A stretch of 64,000 nt of DNA from an uncultured Lachnospiraceae bacterium. Its GTDB lineage: Bacteria; Bacillota; Clostridia; Lachnospirales; Lachnospiraceae. The first letter of the stretch is position 1, and every line of letters begins with the position of its first letter. Where the stretch lies: assembly GCA_944383545.1 (NCBI GenBank), contig CALWPY010000002.1, forward strand, positions 62,001 to 126,000, written 5' to 3'. Under the pieces are notes generated by a model. The model had not been told where the DNA came from, searched no databases, and saw only the letters and a program-made list of their open reading frames with translations. This document shows, piece by piece, positions 18,701 through 27,843 of the stretch. A program made the position numbers and the translations under genes.

Positions 18701-19339
18701 TGCATGTTCAGGACTCAGAGCATTTTTCCTGAATCTTTCTACCTCAGAAAAATCCGTCATTTCTTTTAAATCTTCATAATCCCATGAATATATTTTCTGA
18801 ATTTCATGAGATGTACGGAAACCGTCAAAAAAATTGATAAACGGCAAGCTCCCGGACAGTGCGGAAAGATGAGCAACGGGAGATAAATCCATTACCTCCT
18901 GTACATTGGATAAGGCAAGCATTGCCGCTCCTGTCTGTCTGCACGCATATATGTCTGAATGGTCTCCGAAAATTGAAAGTGCATGAGTTGCTATTGCTCT
19001 TGCCGCCACATAAAACACTCCCGGAAGATGCTCACCTGCAATCTTATAAATATTAGGAATCATTAAAAGAAGTCCTTGAGAGGCTGTAAAGGTTGATGTA
19101 AGTGCTCCTGCCGCAAGCGCTCCGTGAACGGCACCTGCCGCTCCTGCCTCCGACTGCATTTCCGTCACATTTACCCTTCTTCCAAATATATTTTTTCTGC
19201 CCGACTCCGCCCACTCATCAGCCCACTCTGCCATTCCCGAGGATGGCGTAATCGGATAAATTGCAGCTGCATCACTCATGGCATATGCTACATGAGCAGC
19301 AGCCTGATTTCCGTCCATTATCTCAATTTTTCTTTTCAT
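15773..19339 (-). CDS. nifJ: Pyruvate:ferredoxin (flavodoxin) oxidoreductase
   Basis: A single-chain PFOR of 1188 residues that converts pyruvate and CoA to acetyl-CoA, CO2 and reduced ferredoxin. In order: pyruvate-binding domain with YPITPSSGMAEWADEW, transketolase-like domain, EKR region, two 4Fe-4S clusters (CIQCNRCSFVCPH near residue 692 and CTGCGSCAGVCPG near 743), the CAGCGETPYAKL cluster ligand near 816, and the TPP-binding GDGWAYDIGFGG near 976. Length is typical. It appears monocistronic or followed by rubredoxin, and supplies acetyl-CoA and low-potential electrons to the butyrate pathway encoded nearby. Confidence 0.97.
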   Translation of the reverse strand: MKRKIEIMDGNQAAAHVAYAMSDAAAIYPITPSSGMAEWADEWAESGRKNIFGRRVNVTEMQSEAGAAGAVHGALAAGALTSTFTASQGLLLMIPNIYKIAGEHLPGVFYVAARAIATHALSIFGDHSDIYACRQTGAAMLALSNVQEVMDLSPVAHLSALSGSLPFINFFDGFRTSHEIQKIYSWDYEDLKEMTDFSEVERFRKNALSPEHAKQMGSAQNPDVFFQFREASNFYYDRLPGIVQKNMDRINERIGTDYKLFNYYGANDAEHIIIAMGSVCDTAEETIDKLNSSGDKTGLVKVRLYRPFSSKHLINAIPESVKQITVLNRTKEPGSCGEPLYLDVLSALKDSRFKNIPVFSGRYGLGSKDTTPEQIKAVFDNHGKRVFTIGIKDDVTRLSLDYDETENIIKENTICCKFWGLGGDGTVSANKSSIKIIGKSTDMHVQAYFEYDSKKSRGLTVSHLRFGEEPIKSSYLIYKADFAACHNPVYMHKYNIVQELKDGGVFLLNTPLTDEELDQWLPGQVKKYMAEHNINFYAVDGIGIGKETGLNGKINTILQAAFFKLSKIIPEEKAIKLMKEAAKAAYSKKGQEIVDMNYAAIEMGAGKVRRVYVKEDWKSCVYEPLDSDILEDREEMTEFVKNIQKPLNIQEGDRLPVSAFIKYSDGSVPSGSASHERRNTAVEIPVWKPENCIQCNRCSFVCPHAVIRPAVMNKEEYEKAPEGIVSVPMTGFQDYRYSIVISEVDCTGCGSCAGVCPGRKGEKALEMCPIAEHEENQEYFDYAKGLPLKTEIIEKFKENTVKGSQFKKPMLEFHGACAGCGETPYAKLVTQLFGDRMYIANATGCSSIWGNSYPSTPYTVDFSGRGPAWSNSLFEDAAEFGYGMLIAQETIREGIKQKLTGVVENAINEKVSEDKIERLKEAKEEWIKTMSMGKENRQASERLIKALNECGTTLCKNILMEKDFFAKKSQWIFGGDGWAYDIGFGGLDHVLASKSDINMLVFDTEVYSNTGGQASKATPMGAYAKFVSGGKKLRKKPLAEMIISYGYVYVAQVAMGADYNQTIRAITEAEAYNGPSLIIAYSPCISHGIKAGMGSAQHEEKKAVESGYFNLFRYNPELIKEGKNPLILDSRNPQMNYREFLRGEIRYSVLEKSNPEKAEELFSEAEKTAEKTYDKLLKLSSEIIQDKN

Positions 19340-19393
19340 TTTCTGCTCCTTAATTAATCACCCCTCAGCAAGCTGACAGGGCATGAAAATAAA

Positions 19394-19437
19394 AAACTGC
19401 TAAGAATAACAAATTCCATTACTATTCTTAACAGTTT
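19394..19437 (-). terminator. Terminator after luxS
   Basis: AAACTG-TAAGAATA arms (19394-19408) pair with TATTCTTA-CAGTTT (19423-19437) with one internal mismatch. Six T follow on the minus strand. Confidence 0.8.
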
Positions 19438-19474
19438 CTGCATAATTATACCATTAACGGTTTCTTAAATCTTT

Positions 19475-19954
19475 TTATTCAGGGTATACAAGTCTGTCTT
19501 CAGTTATATTATCAAGCACTTCCTTAACATATTTATCTGCAACATATCTTGCCATCGGAAGATTCATATCAAGATAATTTCCGCAGTCTCTTGCTGCCTG
19601 TCCCGGCACCTCTCCTTCAAATGAAGCAATAAACGAAAACATTTCTCTTACTAAATCAACTATATCCTTTGACTCATAATCTCCGGCAAGAATCATGTAG
19701 AAACCTGTCCTGCATCCCATAGGTCCGAAATATATTGTCTTATCAGCATAACATTCGTGATTTCTTAAAAATGTCGCTCCAAGGTGCTCGATAGTATGCA
19801 CCTCAGCAGTATTCATGACAGGCTCATAGTTCGGTCTTGTCATCCTTAAATCAAATGTAGTAAGTATGTTTCCTGCCACATTGTCCTTACGGGATACATA
19901 TATTCCCGGAAGTAATGTGAGGTGGTTTACTGTAAAGCTTGCTATTTTTTCCAT
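19475..19954 (-). CDS. luxS: S-ribosylhomocysteine lyase
   Basis: A 159-residue LuxS that cleaves S-ribosylhomocysteine to homocysteine and DPD, the precursor of AI-2. The metal-binding HTIEH is at about residues 53-57, the third ligand lies in ARDCGNYLDMNL, and MGCRTGFYMI is conserved. The start has GAAGG upstream. It is the last gene of the mtn-fic-luxS run, 57 bases after fic, so the enzyme that produces its substrate (Mtn) is encoded on the same unit. Confidence 0.96.
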   Translation of the reverse strand: MEKIASFTVNHLTLLPGIYVSRKDNVAGNILTTFDLRMTRPNYEPVMNTAEVHTIEHLGATFLRNHECYADKTIYFGPMGCRTGFYMILAGDYESKDIVDLVREMFSFIASFEGEVPGQAARDCGNYLDMNLPMARYVADKYVKEVLDNITEDRLVYPE

Positions 19955-20011
19955 TTTTTAATCTCTTCCTTCTAATTTTTATAACTAAATAAACTTATAT
20001 TTTATTTCCTA

Positions 20012-20776
20012 TTAATCTGCATTATATGGAATCACCATATCTCTTGTCTCATCATATATTCTCTTCTGAGATTTCTCAAAAAAACTAAGCAAATCATTAT
20101 AATCATCCTGCTTTTGAGCTTTGTTTAAACATAATTTATAAAAAACTTTATCGTCATCATGAATAATTACCGGTATCATATCATGTTTCAGTGATTCCCT
20201 GAATAAAATCATTCTTCCGGTACGCCCGTTTCCATCCTGAAAAGGATGTATCATCTCGTATTTAGCATGGAACAGGGCAAGGTCTTTTAATTCAGGAGTT
20301 TTTAAGCTGTTATACCACTCCAAAAGTCTGTTCATTTCATATGGTACATCCTGTGGCAGAGTAGTTATTATATCAGATACAATATTTTTACGGTTTTTAT
20401 ATTCTCCGCACGGATAACCGTTTGCCATATCTTCAAATACTCCGACCTTAAGATTATAATGCATTTGTTTTATGATATCCTCAGATAATGCTTCCTCCAG
20501 CCTTTCCAATGTCTGATTAAACATTCTGAAATGACCTGTCATTTCTTCAATATCCTTTGACCTGTATATCGAATCTTTTGCGGCGTTTAATGTTCCCGTC
20601 TCAAACAGGCTGGCTGTCTGACCTTCCGTAAGGGTGCTTCCTTCTATACGATTTGAATTATATGCAATCGTTCTCTGCATATATCCATATACGCCGCTTT
20701 TCTTTTTATTTATCATATCGTATATCAGCTGTTTTTTCAGTAAGTCCGTATACTGTTTATCCTGCACCAGAGTCAC
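20012..20776 (-). CDS. Fic domain protein, probable AMP transferase
   Basis: A 254-residue Fic/DOC protein. The active motif HPFQDGNGRTGR (near residue 177) is complete, including the catalytic histidine. An N-terminal SNRIEG (near residue 42) fits the inhibitory helix motif [S/T]xxxE[G/N], so this would be a self-inhibited class II Fic rather than one with a separate antitoxin. Fic enzymes usually transfer AMP to target hydroxyl groups. It lies 12 bases after mtn and 57 before luxS. A functional link with the methyl cycle is only a context inference; the target is unknown. Confidence 0.9.
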   Translation of the reverse strand: MTLVQDKQYTDLLKKQLIYDMINKKKSGVYGYMQRTIAYNSNRIEGSTLTEGQTASLFETGTLNAAKDSIYRSKDIEEMTGHFRMFNQTLERLEEALSEDIIKQMHYNLKVGVFEDMANGYPCGEYKNRKNIVSDIITTLPQDVPYEMNRLLEWYNSLKTPELKDLALFHAKYEMIHPFQDGNGRTGRMILFRESLKHDMIPVIIHDDDKVFYKLCLNKAQKQDDYNDLLSFFEKSQKRIYDETRDMVIPYNAD

Positions 20777-20788
20777 CCCCTATACTTT

Positions 20789-21472
20789 CTAAATCATCTC
20801 CAAAATCAAATTCACGCTATGCTCAATCGCTTTACTTTCAAATGTTGAATAATCCATAATAGCGCTGTTATCTGCCTTGTCGGATATTGCTCTCACTATT
20901 AAAAACGGAATATGATTAAGATATGCTGCATGCGCTATGGCAGCTCCCTCCATTTCCGTACAAAAACCATGAAAGTTCTCAACTAAAAATTCTTTCTTAT
21001 ATCTGTCTGATATAAACTGGTCGCCGCTTACTACACGTCCCTCAAAAACTGATATATCAGGATTAACTTTTTCGCAGGCTTCCTTTGCTCTTTTTCTTAA
21101 TTCGGCATCAGCAGGGAATATTGATATATCCATTCTCGGAATGACTCCCAAATCGTAGCCAAAATGTGTTGCGTCCATGTCATGCTGGAGAGCATCTGTG
21201 GCAAGCACAACATCACCAATATTAACATCAGGATTTAAACTGCCTGCTATTCCTGTATTTATTACACTGTCTACATTATATAAATCTATTAAAATCTGCG
21301 TACATATTGCCGCATTTACTTTCCCTATTCCACATCTTACAATTACGGCATCCTTACCATTCAGTTTTCCCTTATAAAACTGCATGGATGCCTTTTCTGT
21401 TATTTCCACGTCTGTCATTTTTTCCTTAATGACATTAACTTCTTCATCCATTGCGCCAATTATTCCGACCAT
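20789..21472 (-). CDS. mtn: 5'-methylthioadenosine/S-adenosylhomocysteine nucleosidase
   Basis: A 227-residue Mtn/Pfs nucleosidase that removes adenine from SAH and MTA. It begins MVGIIGAMDEEV with the catalytic glutamate, has NTGIAGSL near residue 77, the substrate-binding EMEGAAIAHAA with its key glutamate near 173, and ISDKAD near 197. AAGGAG lies just upstream of the start. It supplies S-ribosylhomocysteine to LuxS and releases product inhibition on SAM-dependent methyltransferases. Confidence 0.95.
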   Translation of the reverse strand: MVGIIGAMDEEVNVIKEKMTDVEITEKASMQFYKGKLNGKDAVIVRCGIGKVNAAICTQILIDLYNVDSVINTGIAGSLNPDVNIGDVVLATDALQHDMDATHFGYDLGVIPRMDISIFPADAELRKRAKEACEKVNPDISVFEGRVVSGDQFISDRYKKEFLVENFHGFCTEMEGAAIAHAAYLNHIPFLIVRAISDKADNSAIMDYSTFESKAIEHSVNLILEMI

Positions 21473-21564
21473 TTTTTTCTCCTTATACTACAGAAATTTA
21501 CATTTCATACATTTTTTATTAGCCTGCTTTACAATAAGCCTGTCACAAACAATTAAAAAATAAA

Positions 21565-21612
21565 AAGGCTGCCTTATCAATGACATAAAATACCATACAG
21601 ATAAGCAGCCTT
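21565..21612 (-). terminator. Terminator of the butyrate operon
   Basis: AAGGCTGCCTTATC (21565-21578) pairs with GATAAGCAGCCTT (21600-21612) with one bulged C, a 13-bp stem. T-rich sequence follows on the minus strand. Confidence 0.8.
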
Positions 21613-21626
21613 GTATTTTATATTAT

Positions 21627-21781
21627 ATGATGTTGGGGTCAAAAGCCCCCAACTATGATGCCTACGAATTGTTCCGTGCTACGCACTCCTACAATTCTAC
21701 CCAATATTCGCATATCGTGGGATATACATCCCACTTATGAGCAAGCTCATGTGGGTTAAGACCTTTTGCCCCTGGCATCAT
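21627..21781. repeat. 155-base multi-hairpin intergenic element after etfA
   Basis: Imperfect terminal inverted repeats of 19 bases (21627-21645 and 21763-21781, 15 of 19 matching by eye) enclose nested hairpins: GTTGGGG/CCCCAAC (21632-21653), GAATTGT/ACAATTC (21666-21697) around GTGC-TAC-GCAC (21676-21686), GTGGGAT/ATCCCAC (21717-21734), and ATGAGC-AA-GCTCAT (21737-21750). CCCAC at 21730-21734 can pair instead with GTGGG at 21751-21755. It has no ORF, ends four bases from the etfA stop codon, and resembles a non-autonomous mobile or REP-type element. Confidence 0.7.
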
Positions 21782-21785
21782 TATA

Positions 21786-22829
21786 TTATTTTGCAGCCAT
21801 AGCTTCCTTAATCTGCTGAGTAAGGAGTGGTAAAATCTTATTTAAGTCACCAACTACACCGTAGTCTGCTACATCAAAGATAGGAGCTGTCTCATCCTTG
21901 TTGATTGCAATGATTATATCTGACTCCTCCATACCTGCAAGGTGCTGGATTGCGCCTGAAATACCGATTGCAAAATATACATGAGGACGAACTGTTTTTC
22001 CTGTCTGACCTACCTGAAGGTCCTTTGGCTTCCAACCTGCATCAACAACTGCACGTGAACAGCTTACTGTTCCGCCGATAGCATCTGCAAGGTCCTCTAA
22101 CAGCTTGAAGTTTTCAGCACTTCCAACTCCACGTCCGCCTGATACAAGAATCTTTGCGTCCATAATATCAACAGTATCTGTAACAGCCTTAACAACATCA
22201 AGGATTTCAACATAGTTCTTGTTTGGAGTAAATCCAGGATTGAACTCTTCTACAACTGCCTTTGCTCCAACCTTTCTTTCTGCCTTCTGCATAACACCAG
22301 GACGAACTGTTGCCATCTGAGGACGGAAGTCAGGACAAGCGATAGTTGCGATTGTGTTTCCACCGAATGCAGGACGAGTCATAAGAAGCTGATTGTGCTT
22401 CTGCTCTCTTCCAGGTATAGCAACAAGTGGGAAATCTCCAATATCAAGCTGTGTACAGTCTGCTGTAAGACCTGTATGTACTCTTGCACAAACACGAGGA
22501 GCAAGGTCTCTTCCTATAGCTGTAGCACCGATTAAAAAGATGTCCGGCTTATATTTCTCAATAACTGAAGCAAGTGCATGTGTGTAAGGCTCTGTTCTGT
22601 ATTCCTTTAACTCAGGATCGTCAATAACGATAACCTTATCTGCACCATACTCTGCAAGCTGGTCTGCAAGTCCCTTAACATCAGAACCTACAAGAACTGC
22701 AGTAACTTCAGTCTCTAAAGTAGCTGCAAGCTCCTTGCCTTTTCCGATTAACTCGAAAGCAATTCCGCTTATTTCATTATCTACCTGCTGCGCAAATACG
22801 TATACGCCCTTATATTCTTCTAATGCCAT
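21786..22829 (-). CDS. etfA: Electron transfer flavoprotein alpha subunit
   Basis: A 347-residue EtfA that forms, with EtfB, the FAD-containing partner of butyryl-CoA dehydrogenase. The C-terminal FAD-binding domain has SGGRGVGSAENFKLLEDLAD (near residue 230) and AIGISGAIQHLAGM (near 293). The start is ATG at 22829, eight bases after AGAGGTG; a TTG at 22850 lies upstream of that site. In Clostridia Bcd-EtfAB complexes bifurcate electrons from NADH to crotonyl-CoA and ferredoxin; whether this one does is inferred. It is the last gene of the operon. Confidence 0.95.
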   Translation of the reverse strand: MALEEYKGVYVFAQQVDNEISGIAFELIGKGKELAATLETEVTAVLVGSDVKGLADQLAEYGADKVIVIDDPELKEYRTEPYTHALASVIEKYKPDIFLIGATAIGRDLAPRVCARVHTGLTADCTQLDIGDFPLVAIPGREQKHNQLLMTRPAFGGNTIATIACPDFRPQMATVRPGVMQKAERKVGAKAVVEEFNPGFTPNKNYVEILDVVKAVTDTVDIMDAKILVSGGRGVGSAENFKLLEDLADAIGGTVSCSRAVVDAGWKPKDLQVGQTGKTVRPHVYFAIGISGAIQHLAGMEESDIIIAINKDETAPIFDVADYGVVGDLNKILPLLTQQIKEAMAAK

Positions 22830-22851
22830 TTCTGTTTCACCTCTATTCAAA

Positions 22852-23634
22852 TTATATTACGAATTTTTCTTTTAACTTAGAAACAATATAATCTACTGAT
22901 TCCTCAGTATCAAGAGTTACCTTTTCTCCGGCACCCTTTCTTACCTTATCAGAAGCCTTTGCTATCTGAGTAGGTGAGCCCTTAAGTCCAAGGTTTGAAT
23001 CAAGAACATCCTTAAGGTCTGCTCTGCCCCAAACAGTAATGTCTGCTTTGTAAGCATCAAAGATTCCGCCCGGAGTCATGTAACGAGGCTCATTTAATTC
23101 TGAAAGAGCTGTTATAAGACATGGCATCTTAGCCTTTAATACGTGATATCTGTCATCGAACTGACGCTCAACGATAACGCTGTCTCCGTCAATCTTTATA
23201 TTCTGAGCATATGAAATTACAGGAATTCCTAAATGCTCTGAAATCTGAGGACCAACCTGAGCTGTATCTCCGTCGATAGCCTGACGTCCTGTTATAATTA
23301 AGTCATATTCAAGGTTTCTTATTGCACCTGCAATAGTCTGTGATGTAGCCCATGTATCAGCTCCACCTAAAACTCTGTCAGTAACAAGAATTCCCTTGTC
23401 AGCTCCCATAGCGATTGCTTCACGAAGAACTTCCTCTGCCTTTGGAAGACCCATTGTTATAACTGTTACCTCGGCACCATACTCATCCTTTAATCTAAGA
23501 GCTGCTTCAAGTCCTGCCTTGTCATCAGGATTCATGATTGTAAGCATTGCTGCTCTGTCAAGAGTTCCGTCAGGATTGAATTTTACTCCACCCTTAGTAT
23601 CAGGTACCTGCTTTATACAAACTATAATTTTCAC
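22852..23634 (-). CDS. etfB: Electron transfer flavoprotein beta subunit
   Basis: A 260-residue EtfB beginning MKIIVCIKQVPDTKGGVKF, with the family signature region QIAKASDKVRKGAG near the C-terminus. Clostridial EtfB carries the bifurcating FAD near the NADH site. The start is GTG with AAGGAGG eight bases upstream. It lies 13 bases downstream of bcd and 22 upstream of etfA. Confidence 0.95.
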   Translation of the reverse strand: MKIIVCIKQVPDTKGGVKFNPDGTLDRAAMLTIMNPDDKAGLEAALRLKDEYGAEVTVITMGLPKAEEVLREAIAMGADKGILVTDRVLGGADTWATSQTIAGAIRNLEYDLIITGRQAIDGDTAQVGPQISEHLGIPVISYAQNIKIDGDSVIVERQFDDRYHVLKAKMPCLITALSELNEPRYMTPGGIFDAYKADITVWGRADLKDVLDSNLGLKGSPTQIAKASDKVRKGAGEKVTLDTEESVDYIVSKLKEKFVI

Positions 23635-23647
23635 GATTAGTACCTCC

Positions 23648-24799
23648 TTACTTTAATAAATTAGCTGAAATAACCATACGCTGAACTTCAGAAGTACCCT
23701 CGTAAATCTCGGTAATCTTTGCATCACGCATCATACGCTCAACGTCATATTCTCTTGTGTAACCATAACCACCATGTAACTGAACTGCCTTAGTCGTAAC
23801 TTCCATGGCAGTCTCAGCAGCATATAACTTAGCCATAGCTGCTTCTACTGAATAAACCTTCTGTGTTGACTTAGCCATAGCTGCCTTGTAAACAAGAAGC
23901 TGTGCAGCCTGACACTTTGTAGCCATATCAGCAAGCTGGAACTGTGTATTCTGGAAAGCACTGATAGCTCTTCCGAACTGCTTTCTTTCCTTTACATACT
24001 CGATTGTTGTCTCAAGAGCACCCTCTGCAATACCAAGTGCCTGAGAAGCGATACCGATACGTCCACCATCAAGTGTGTGCATGGCAATCTTAAATCCCTG
24101 TCCAAGCTTTCCAAGAAGATTTTCCTTTGGAATTCTGCAGTCTGTGAAAATTAATTCGTATGTAGATGAGCCACGGATACCCATCTTCTTCTCTTTTGTT
24201 CCGAAGCTGAATCCCGGAGTTCCCTTCTCTACTATAAATGCTGAAATTTCTTTCATCTTTCTGCCACGCTTTTCAACAGTACCTGTAACTGCAAAAATAA
24301 CGTAAACATCTGCTTCCTTACCATTTGTGATGAAGCACTTTGAACCATTTAAAATATACTCATCACCATCAAGTACAGCCTTTGTCTGCTGTCCCTGAGC
24401 ATCTGTACCTGCACCCGGCTCTGTAAGACCGAAAGCACCGAGCTTTTCGCCCTTTGCAAGAGCAGGAAGATACTTCTGCTTCTGCTCCTCTGTACCGAAT
24501 GTAAGAATCGGGTCACAGCAGAGTGATGTATGAGCTGAAACAATAACACCTGTAGTACCGCAAACCTTTGAAAGTTCCTCAACGCACATAGCGTATGTTA
24601 AAACATCACAACCCTGTCCGCCGTACTCCTTTGGAATAGGAATTCCGAAGAATCCTAACTTAGCCATCTTATCAACCGTAACTCTAGGGAAAGTTTCAGT
24701 TTCATCTACCTCCTGAGCAAGAGGCTTAACTTCTTTTTCAGCGAACTCTTTGAAGAGGCTTCTAGCCATCTCATGTTCTTTGCTCAAAGTAAAATCCAT
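23648..24799 (-). CDS. bcd: Butyryl-CoA dehydrogenase
   Basis: A 383-residue acyl-CoA dehydrogenase that reduces crotonyl-CoA to butyryl-CoA. FAD-binding GLTEPGAGTDAQG (near residue 126) and FITNGKEADVYVIFA are present, and the catalytic base lies in YEGTSEVQRMVI (glutamate near 367). Context between hbd and etfB fixes the substrate class as short-chain. Confidence 0.95.
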   Translation of the reverse strand: MDFTLSKEHEMARSLFKEFAEKEVKPLAQEVDETETFPRVTVDKMAKLGFFGIPIPKEYGGQGCDVLTYAMCVEELSKVCGTTGVIVSAHTSLCCDPILTFGTEEQKQKYLPALAKGEKLGAFGLTEPGAGTDAQGQQTKAVLDGDEYILNGSKCFITNGKEADVYVIFAVTGTVEKRGRKMKEISAFIVEKGTPGFSFGTKEKKMGIRGSSTYELIFTDCRIPKENLLGKLGQGFKIAMHTLDGGRIGIASQALGIAEGALETTIEYVKERKQFGRAISAFQNTQFQLADMATKCQAAQLLVYKAAMAKSTQKVYSVEAAMAKLYAAETAMEVTTKAVQLHGGYGYTREYDVERMMRDAKITEIYEGTSEVQRMVISANLLK

Positions 24800-24854
24800 G
24801 ATTTTAATCCTCCATTTTATAAAAGTTATTTCAAGTCTAAATACAGACAGTCAA

Positions 24855-25694
24855 TTATTTTGAATAGTCATAGAATCCCTTGCCTGTCTTTCTTCCGAGG
24901 AGTCCTCCTCTTACCATCTTTCTTAAAAGTGGATGTGGACGGTACTTAGGATCTCCTGTCTCAGCCTGAAGTACTTCCATAATAGCGAGAACAATATCAA
25001 GACCTACTAAGTCACCAAGTGCAAGAGGTCCCATTGGATGGTTTGCACCAAGCTTCATTGCGGTATCAATTCCTTCAACGCTTGCAAGTCCGTCTGCATA
25101 AATTCCGATTGCTTCGTTAATCATTGGGATAAGGATTCTGTTTACAACAAATCCCGGACCCTCAGCAACCTGTACAGGCTCCTTGCCGATTTCTACTGCA
25201 ATAGCCTTAATCTTTTCTACCATCTCATCAGGTGTATTGATACCTGCAATAACCTCAACAAGCTTCATTCTGTCAGCAGGATTGAAGAAATGCATACCGA
25301 TGATTGGTCTGTCTACACCGTTTCCGATTTCTGTAATTGAAAGAGATGAAGTATTTGTAGCAAACATGCAGTCAGGCTTACAAATCTCCATAAGCTCCTT
25401 AAATGTATCCTTCTTAATCTTCATTGATTCAGGAGCAACCTCGATAACAAGGTCACAATCACTGCAGATATCCTTAAGACCTGTCTTAATCTTTCCGAGG
25501 ATTTCATCAGCCTTTTCCTGAGATATTTTTTCCTTGCTTACAAGGAACTTCATATTCTTTGCAATCTTTGCTTTTCCGCCTTCTGCAAACTCTTCTTTAA
25601 TGTCGCAAAGACGAACTTCATAACCGTCTGTCATTGCGAATGCCTGTGCAATACCTGAACCCATTGTTCCTGCACCAACAACACCTACTACCAT
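24855..25694 (-). CDS. hbd: 3-hydroxybutyryl-CoA dehydrogenase
   Basis: A 279-residue enzyme that reduces acetoacetyl-CoA to 3-hydroxybutyryl-CoA. It has the Rossmann motif [11 protein letters not shown] at the N-terminus, the catalytic region [19 protein letters not shown] (His near residue 137) and [10 protein letters not shown]. The chosen start, ATG at 25694, follows AGGAGG by eight bases; the frame is open 16 codons further upstream without a site. Confidence 0.96.
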   Translation of the reverse strand: MVVGVVGAGTMGSGIAQAFAMTDGYEVRLCDIKEEFAEGGKAKIAKNMKFLVSKEKISQEKADEILGKIKTGLKDICSDCDLVIEVAPESMKIKKDTFKELMEICKPDCMFATNTSSLSITEIGNGVDRPIIGMHFFNPADRMKLVEVIAGINTPDEMVEKIKAIAVEIGKEPVQVAEGPGFVVNRILIPMINEAIGIYADGLASVEGIDTAMKLGANHPMGPLALGDLVGLDIVLAIMEVLQAETGDPKYRPHPLLRKMVRGGLLGRKTGKGFYDYSK

Positions 25695-25719
25695 TTTAGA
25701 TTCCTCCTGTAAATTTTTA

Positions 25720-26511
25720 TTATTTATTCTGGAAAGGTACAACCTTTAACTTCTTTTCCTTATCTTTCTCAAGGAAATTACCCATTCCTGCCTTCTGGTC
25801 CTCTGTTTCAAAACAATCACCAAAAAGCTTTTCTTCGATAACGATTGCATCATCCATGTCAGCGTCAAGACCTTCATTTATAGCCTTCTTGCAGTTTCTT
25901 ACCGCAATAGGAGCATTTGCCGCAATAATTCCGGCAAGCTTCTTAGCTGCAGGCAGAAGCTCCTCTAAAGGATAAACCTCATTTACAAGACCGATTCTCT
26001 TTGCTTCCTCTGCCTTGATATTTCTTGCTGAATATATAAGCTGCTTAGCCATACCTACACCGACAATACGTGCAAGTCTCTGTGTACCGCCAAAGCCCGG
26101 AGTAATTCCAAGACCCACTTCAGGCTGTCCGAATACTGCATTTTCTGAACAGATTCTGATATCACAGCTCATTGAAATCTCACAGCCGCCGCCTAATGCA
26201 AAGCCGTTTACTGCGGCAATTACAGGAATAGGGAAGGTTTCAATTTTTCTGAAAATATCATTTCCCTTCTTACCGAAAGCCTCTCCTTCAGCCTTTGTAA
26301 GTGTTGACATCTCACCGATATCAGCACCTGCAACAAATGACTTTTCTCCTGCGCCTGTAAGTATTACAGCTCTTGTCTTATCAAGGTCTACCGCTGAAAA
26401 TGCGGCATCCAGTTCTTCTAAAACCTGGCTGTTAAGAGCATTTAAAGCCTTTGGTCTGTTTATTGTAATGATTCCTACAAATCCGTCCTGCTCATATGTT
26501 ACGAATTCCAT
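25720..26511 (-). CDS. crt: Crotonase (3-hydroxybutyryl-CoA dehydratase)
   Basis: A 263-residue enoyl-CoA hydratase. The oxyanion-hole segments are [14 protein letters not shown] and [13 protein letters not shown], and both catalytic glutamates of the family are present (GGGCE near residue 115 and GQPEVGLGI near 135). It dehydrates 3-hydroxybutyryl-CoA to crotonyl-CoA. GGAGG precedes the ATG. Confidence 0.95.
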   Translation of the reverse strand: MEFVTYEQDGFVGIITINRPKALNALNSQVLEELDAAFSAVDLDKTRAVILTGAGEKSFVAGADIGEMSTLTKAEGEAFGKKGNDIFRKIETFPIPVIAAVNGFALGGGCEISMSCDIRICSENAVFGQPEVGLGITPGFGGTQRLARIVGVGMAKQLIYSARNIKAEEAKRIGLVNEVYPLEELLPAAKKLAGIIAANAPIAVRNCKKAINEGLDADMDDAIVIEEKLFGDCFETEDQKAGMGNFLEKDKEKKLKVVPFQNK

Positions 26512-26533
26512 TTTTCTTCCTCCGGATATATGA

Positions 26534-27715
26534 TTAATCTCTCTTAACTACAGTTGCACATCCCATTCCGCCACCGATGCAGAGTGTAGCAAGTCCGGTC
26601 TTTGCGTCCTTAGCTTCCATCTCATGAAGCAGAGTAACAAGTATACGGCATCCTGAAGCTCCTACAGGGTGTCCTAATGCGATTGCACCACCGTTTGGAT
26701 TAAGCTGCTCATCTGTAAATCCAAGCTCCTTCTGAACTGCGATTGACTGAGCTGCAAATGCCTCATTTGCTTCAATGATATCAAACTGATCTATAGTCAT
26801 ACCTGTTTTTTCCATTACCTTCTTTGTGGCTGCAACAGGTCCAACTCCCATGATTGAAGGGTCAACACCGCCAAGTGCTCCTGCTACCCAAGTAGCCATA
26901 GGCTTAACGCCAAGCTCCTTAGCCTTTTCTTCTGACATAACAACAATAGCTGCTGCACCGTCATTTATGCTTGATGCGTTAGCTGCTGTTACCTTACCGT
27001 CCTTTATAAATGCAGGACGAAGCTTTGCAATTCCTTCTGCTGTTGTTCCAGGTCTTGGTCCCTCATCCTTTGCAAAGATAATTGTCTCTTTCTTCTTCTT
27101 AACTTCTACAGGAACGATTTCCTTATCAAATGCGCCTGATTCCTGAGCTGCAACTGCCTTCTGCTGTGACTTGGCTGCAAAAACGTCAAGCTCCTCACGT
27201 GAAATATTCCACTGCTCGCATACATTTTCAGCAGTTACACCCATATGATAATCATTAAATGCATCCCATAATGCATCATTTACCATTGTATCTTTCATTA
27301 CGGCATTACCCATACGATATCCGTAACGAGCCTTGTCAAGTGCATAAGGTGCCATTGACATGTTTTCCATACCGCCTGCAACAACTATGTCAGCTTCACC
27401 TGCCATAATCATCTGTGCAGCCATATTTACGCAGTTAAGACCTGAGCCGCAAACCACGTTGATTGTAACTGCAGGTACTTCTACAGGAAGTCCTGCCTTA
27501 ATTGATGCCTGACGTGCAACATTCTGACCTAAACCAGCCTGAATTACACAACCCATATATACCTGATCAACAGCCTCCGGTGCTACTCCGGCTCTGTTTA
27601 AAGCTTCCTTAATTACGATTGCACCAAGCTCAGGTGCAGGAGTTGTACTGAGTGAGCCACCCATTGAACCGATAGCCGTACGACATGCGCCCGCTAAAAC
27701 AACTTTCTTTGACAT
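26534..27715 (-). CDS. thl: Acetyl-CoA acetyltransferase (thiolase)
   Basis: A 393-residue biosynthetic thiolase that condenses two acetyl-CoA. The nucleophilic cysteine lies in [14 protein letters not shown] (near residue 88), the catalytic histidine in [16 protein letters not shown] (near 349), and the second cysteine in [11 protein letters not shown] (near 379). It is the first gene of the thl-crt-hbd-bcd-etfB-etfA operon, with a promoter at 27774-27802. Confidence 0.96.
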   Translation of the reverse strand: MSKKVVLAGACRTAIGSMGGSLSTTPAPELGAIVIKEALNRAGVAPEAVDQVYMGCVIQAGLGQNVARQASIKAGLPVEVPAVTINVVCGSGLNCVNMAAQMIMAGEADIVVAGGMENMSMAPYALDKARYGYRMGNAVMKDTMVNDALWDAFNDYHMGVTAENVCEQWNISREELDVFAAKSQQKAVAAQESGAFDKEIVPVEVKKKKETIIFAKDEGPRPGTTAEGIAKLRPAFIKDGKVTAANASSINDGAAAIVVMSEEKAKELGVKPMATWVAGALGGVDPSIMGVGPVAATKKVMEKTGMTIDQFDIIEANEAFAAQSIAVQKELGFTDEQLNPNGGAIALGHPVGASGCRILVTLLHEMEAKDAKTGLATLCIGGGMGCATVVKRD

Positions 27716-27773
27716 GATTATAAATCCTCCATTTCTTAATCACTTTATGACGTGCTTTGACACGATTGATTAA

Positions 27774-27802
27774 ATAATATCATAAAAAGAACATAATCGC
27801 AA
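27774..27802 (-). promoter_or_regulatory. Promoter of the butyrate operon
   Basis: TTGCGA (27797-27802) and TATTAT (27774-27779) on the minus strand are 17 bases apart. A small CGTG/CACG hairpin lies in the leader. No clear operator for the redox regulator Rex was identified by eye. Confidence 0.6.
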
Positions 27803-27843
27803 TATACCAAAGTGCTTTTTATGCTTTGAAAATACAAGTTATA

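Noticed and set aside
21473..21560. Clear promoter for mtn
   Set aside because: Only poor -35/-10 combinations were found by eye, so none is listed.
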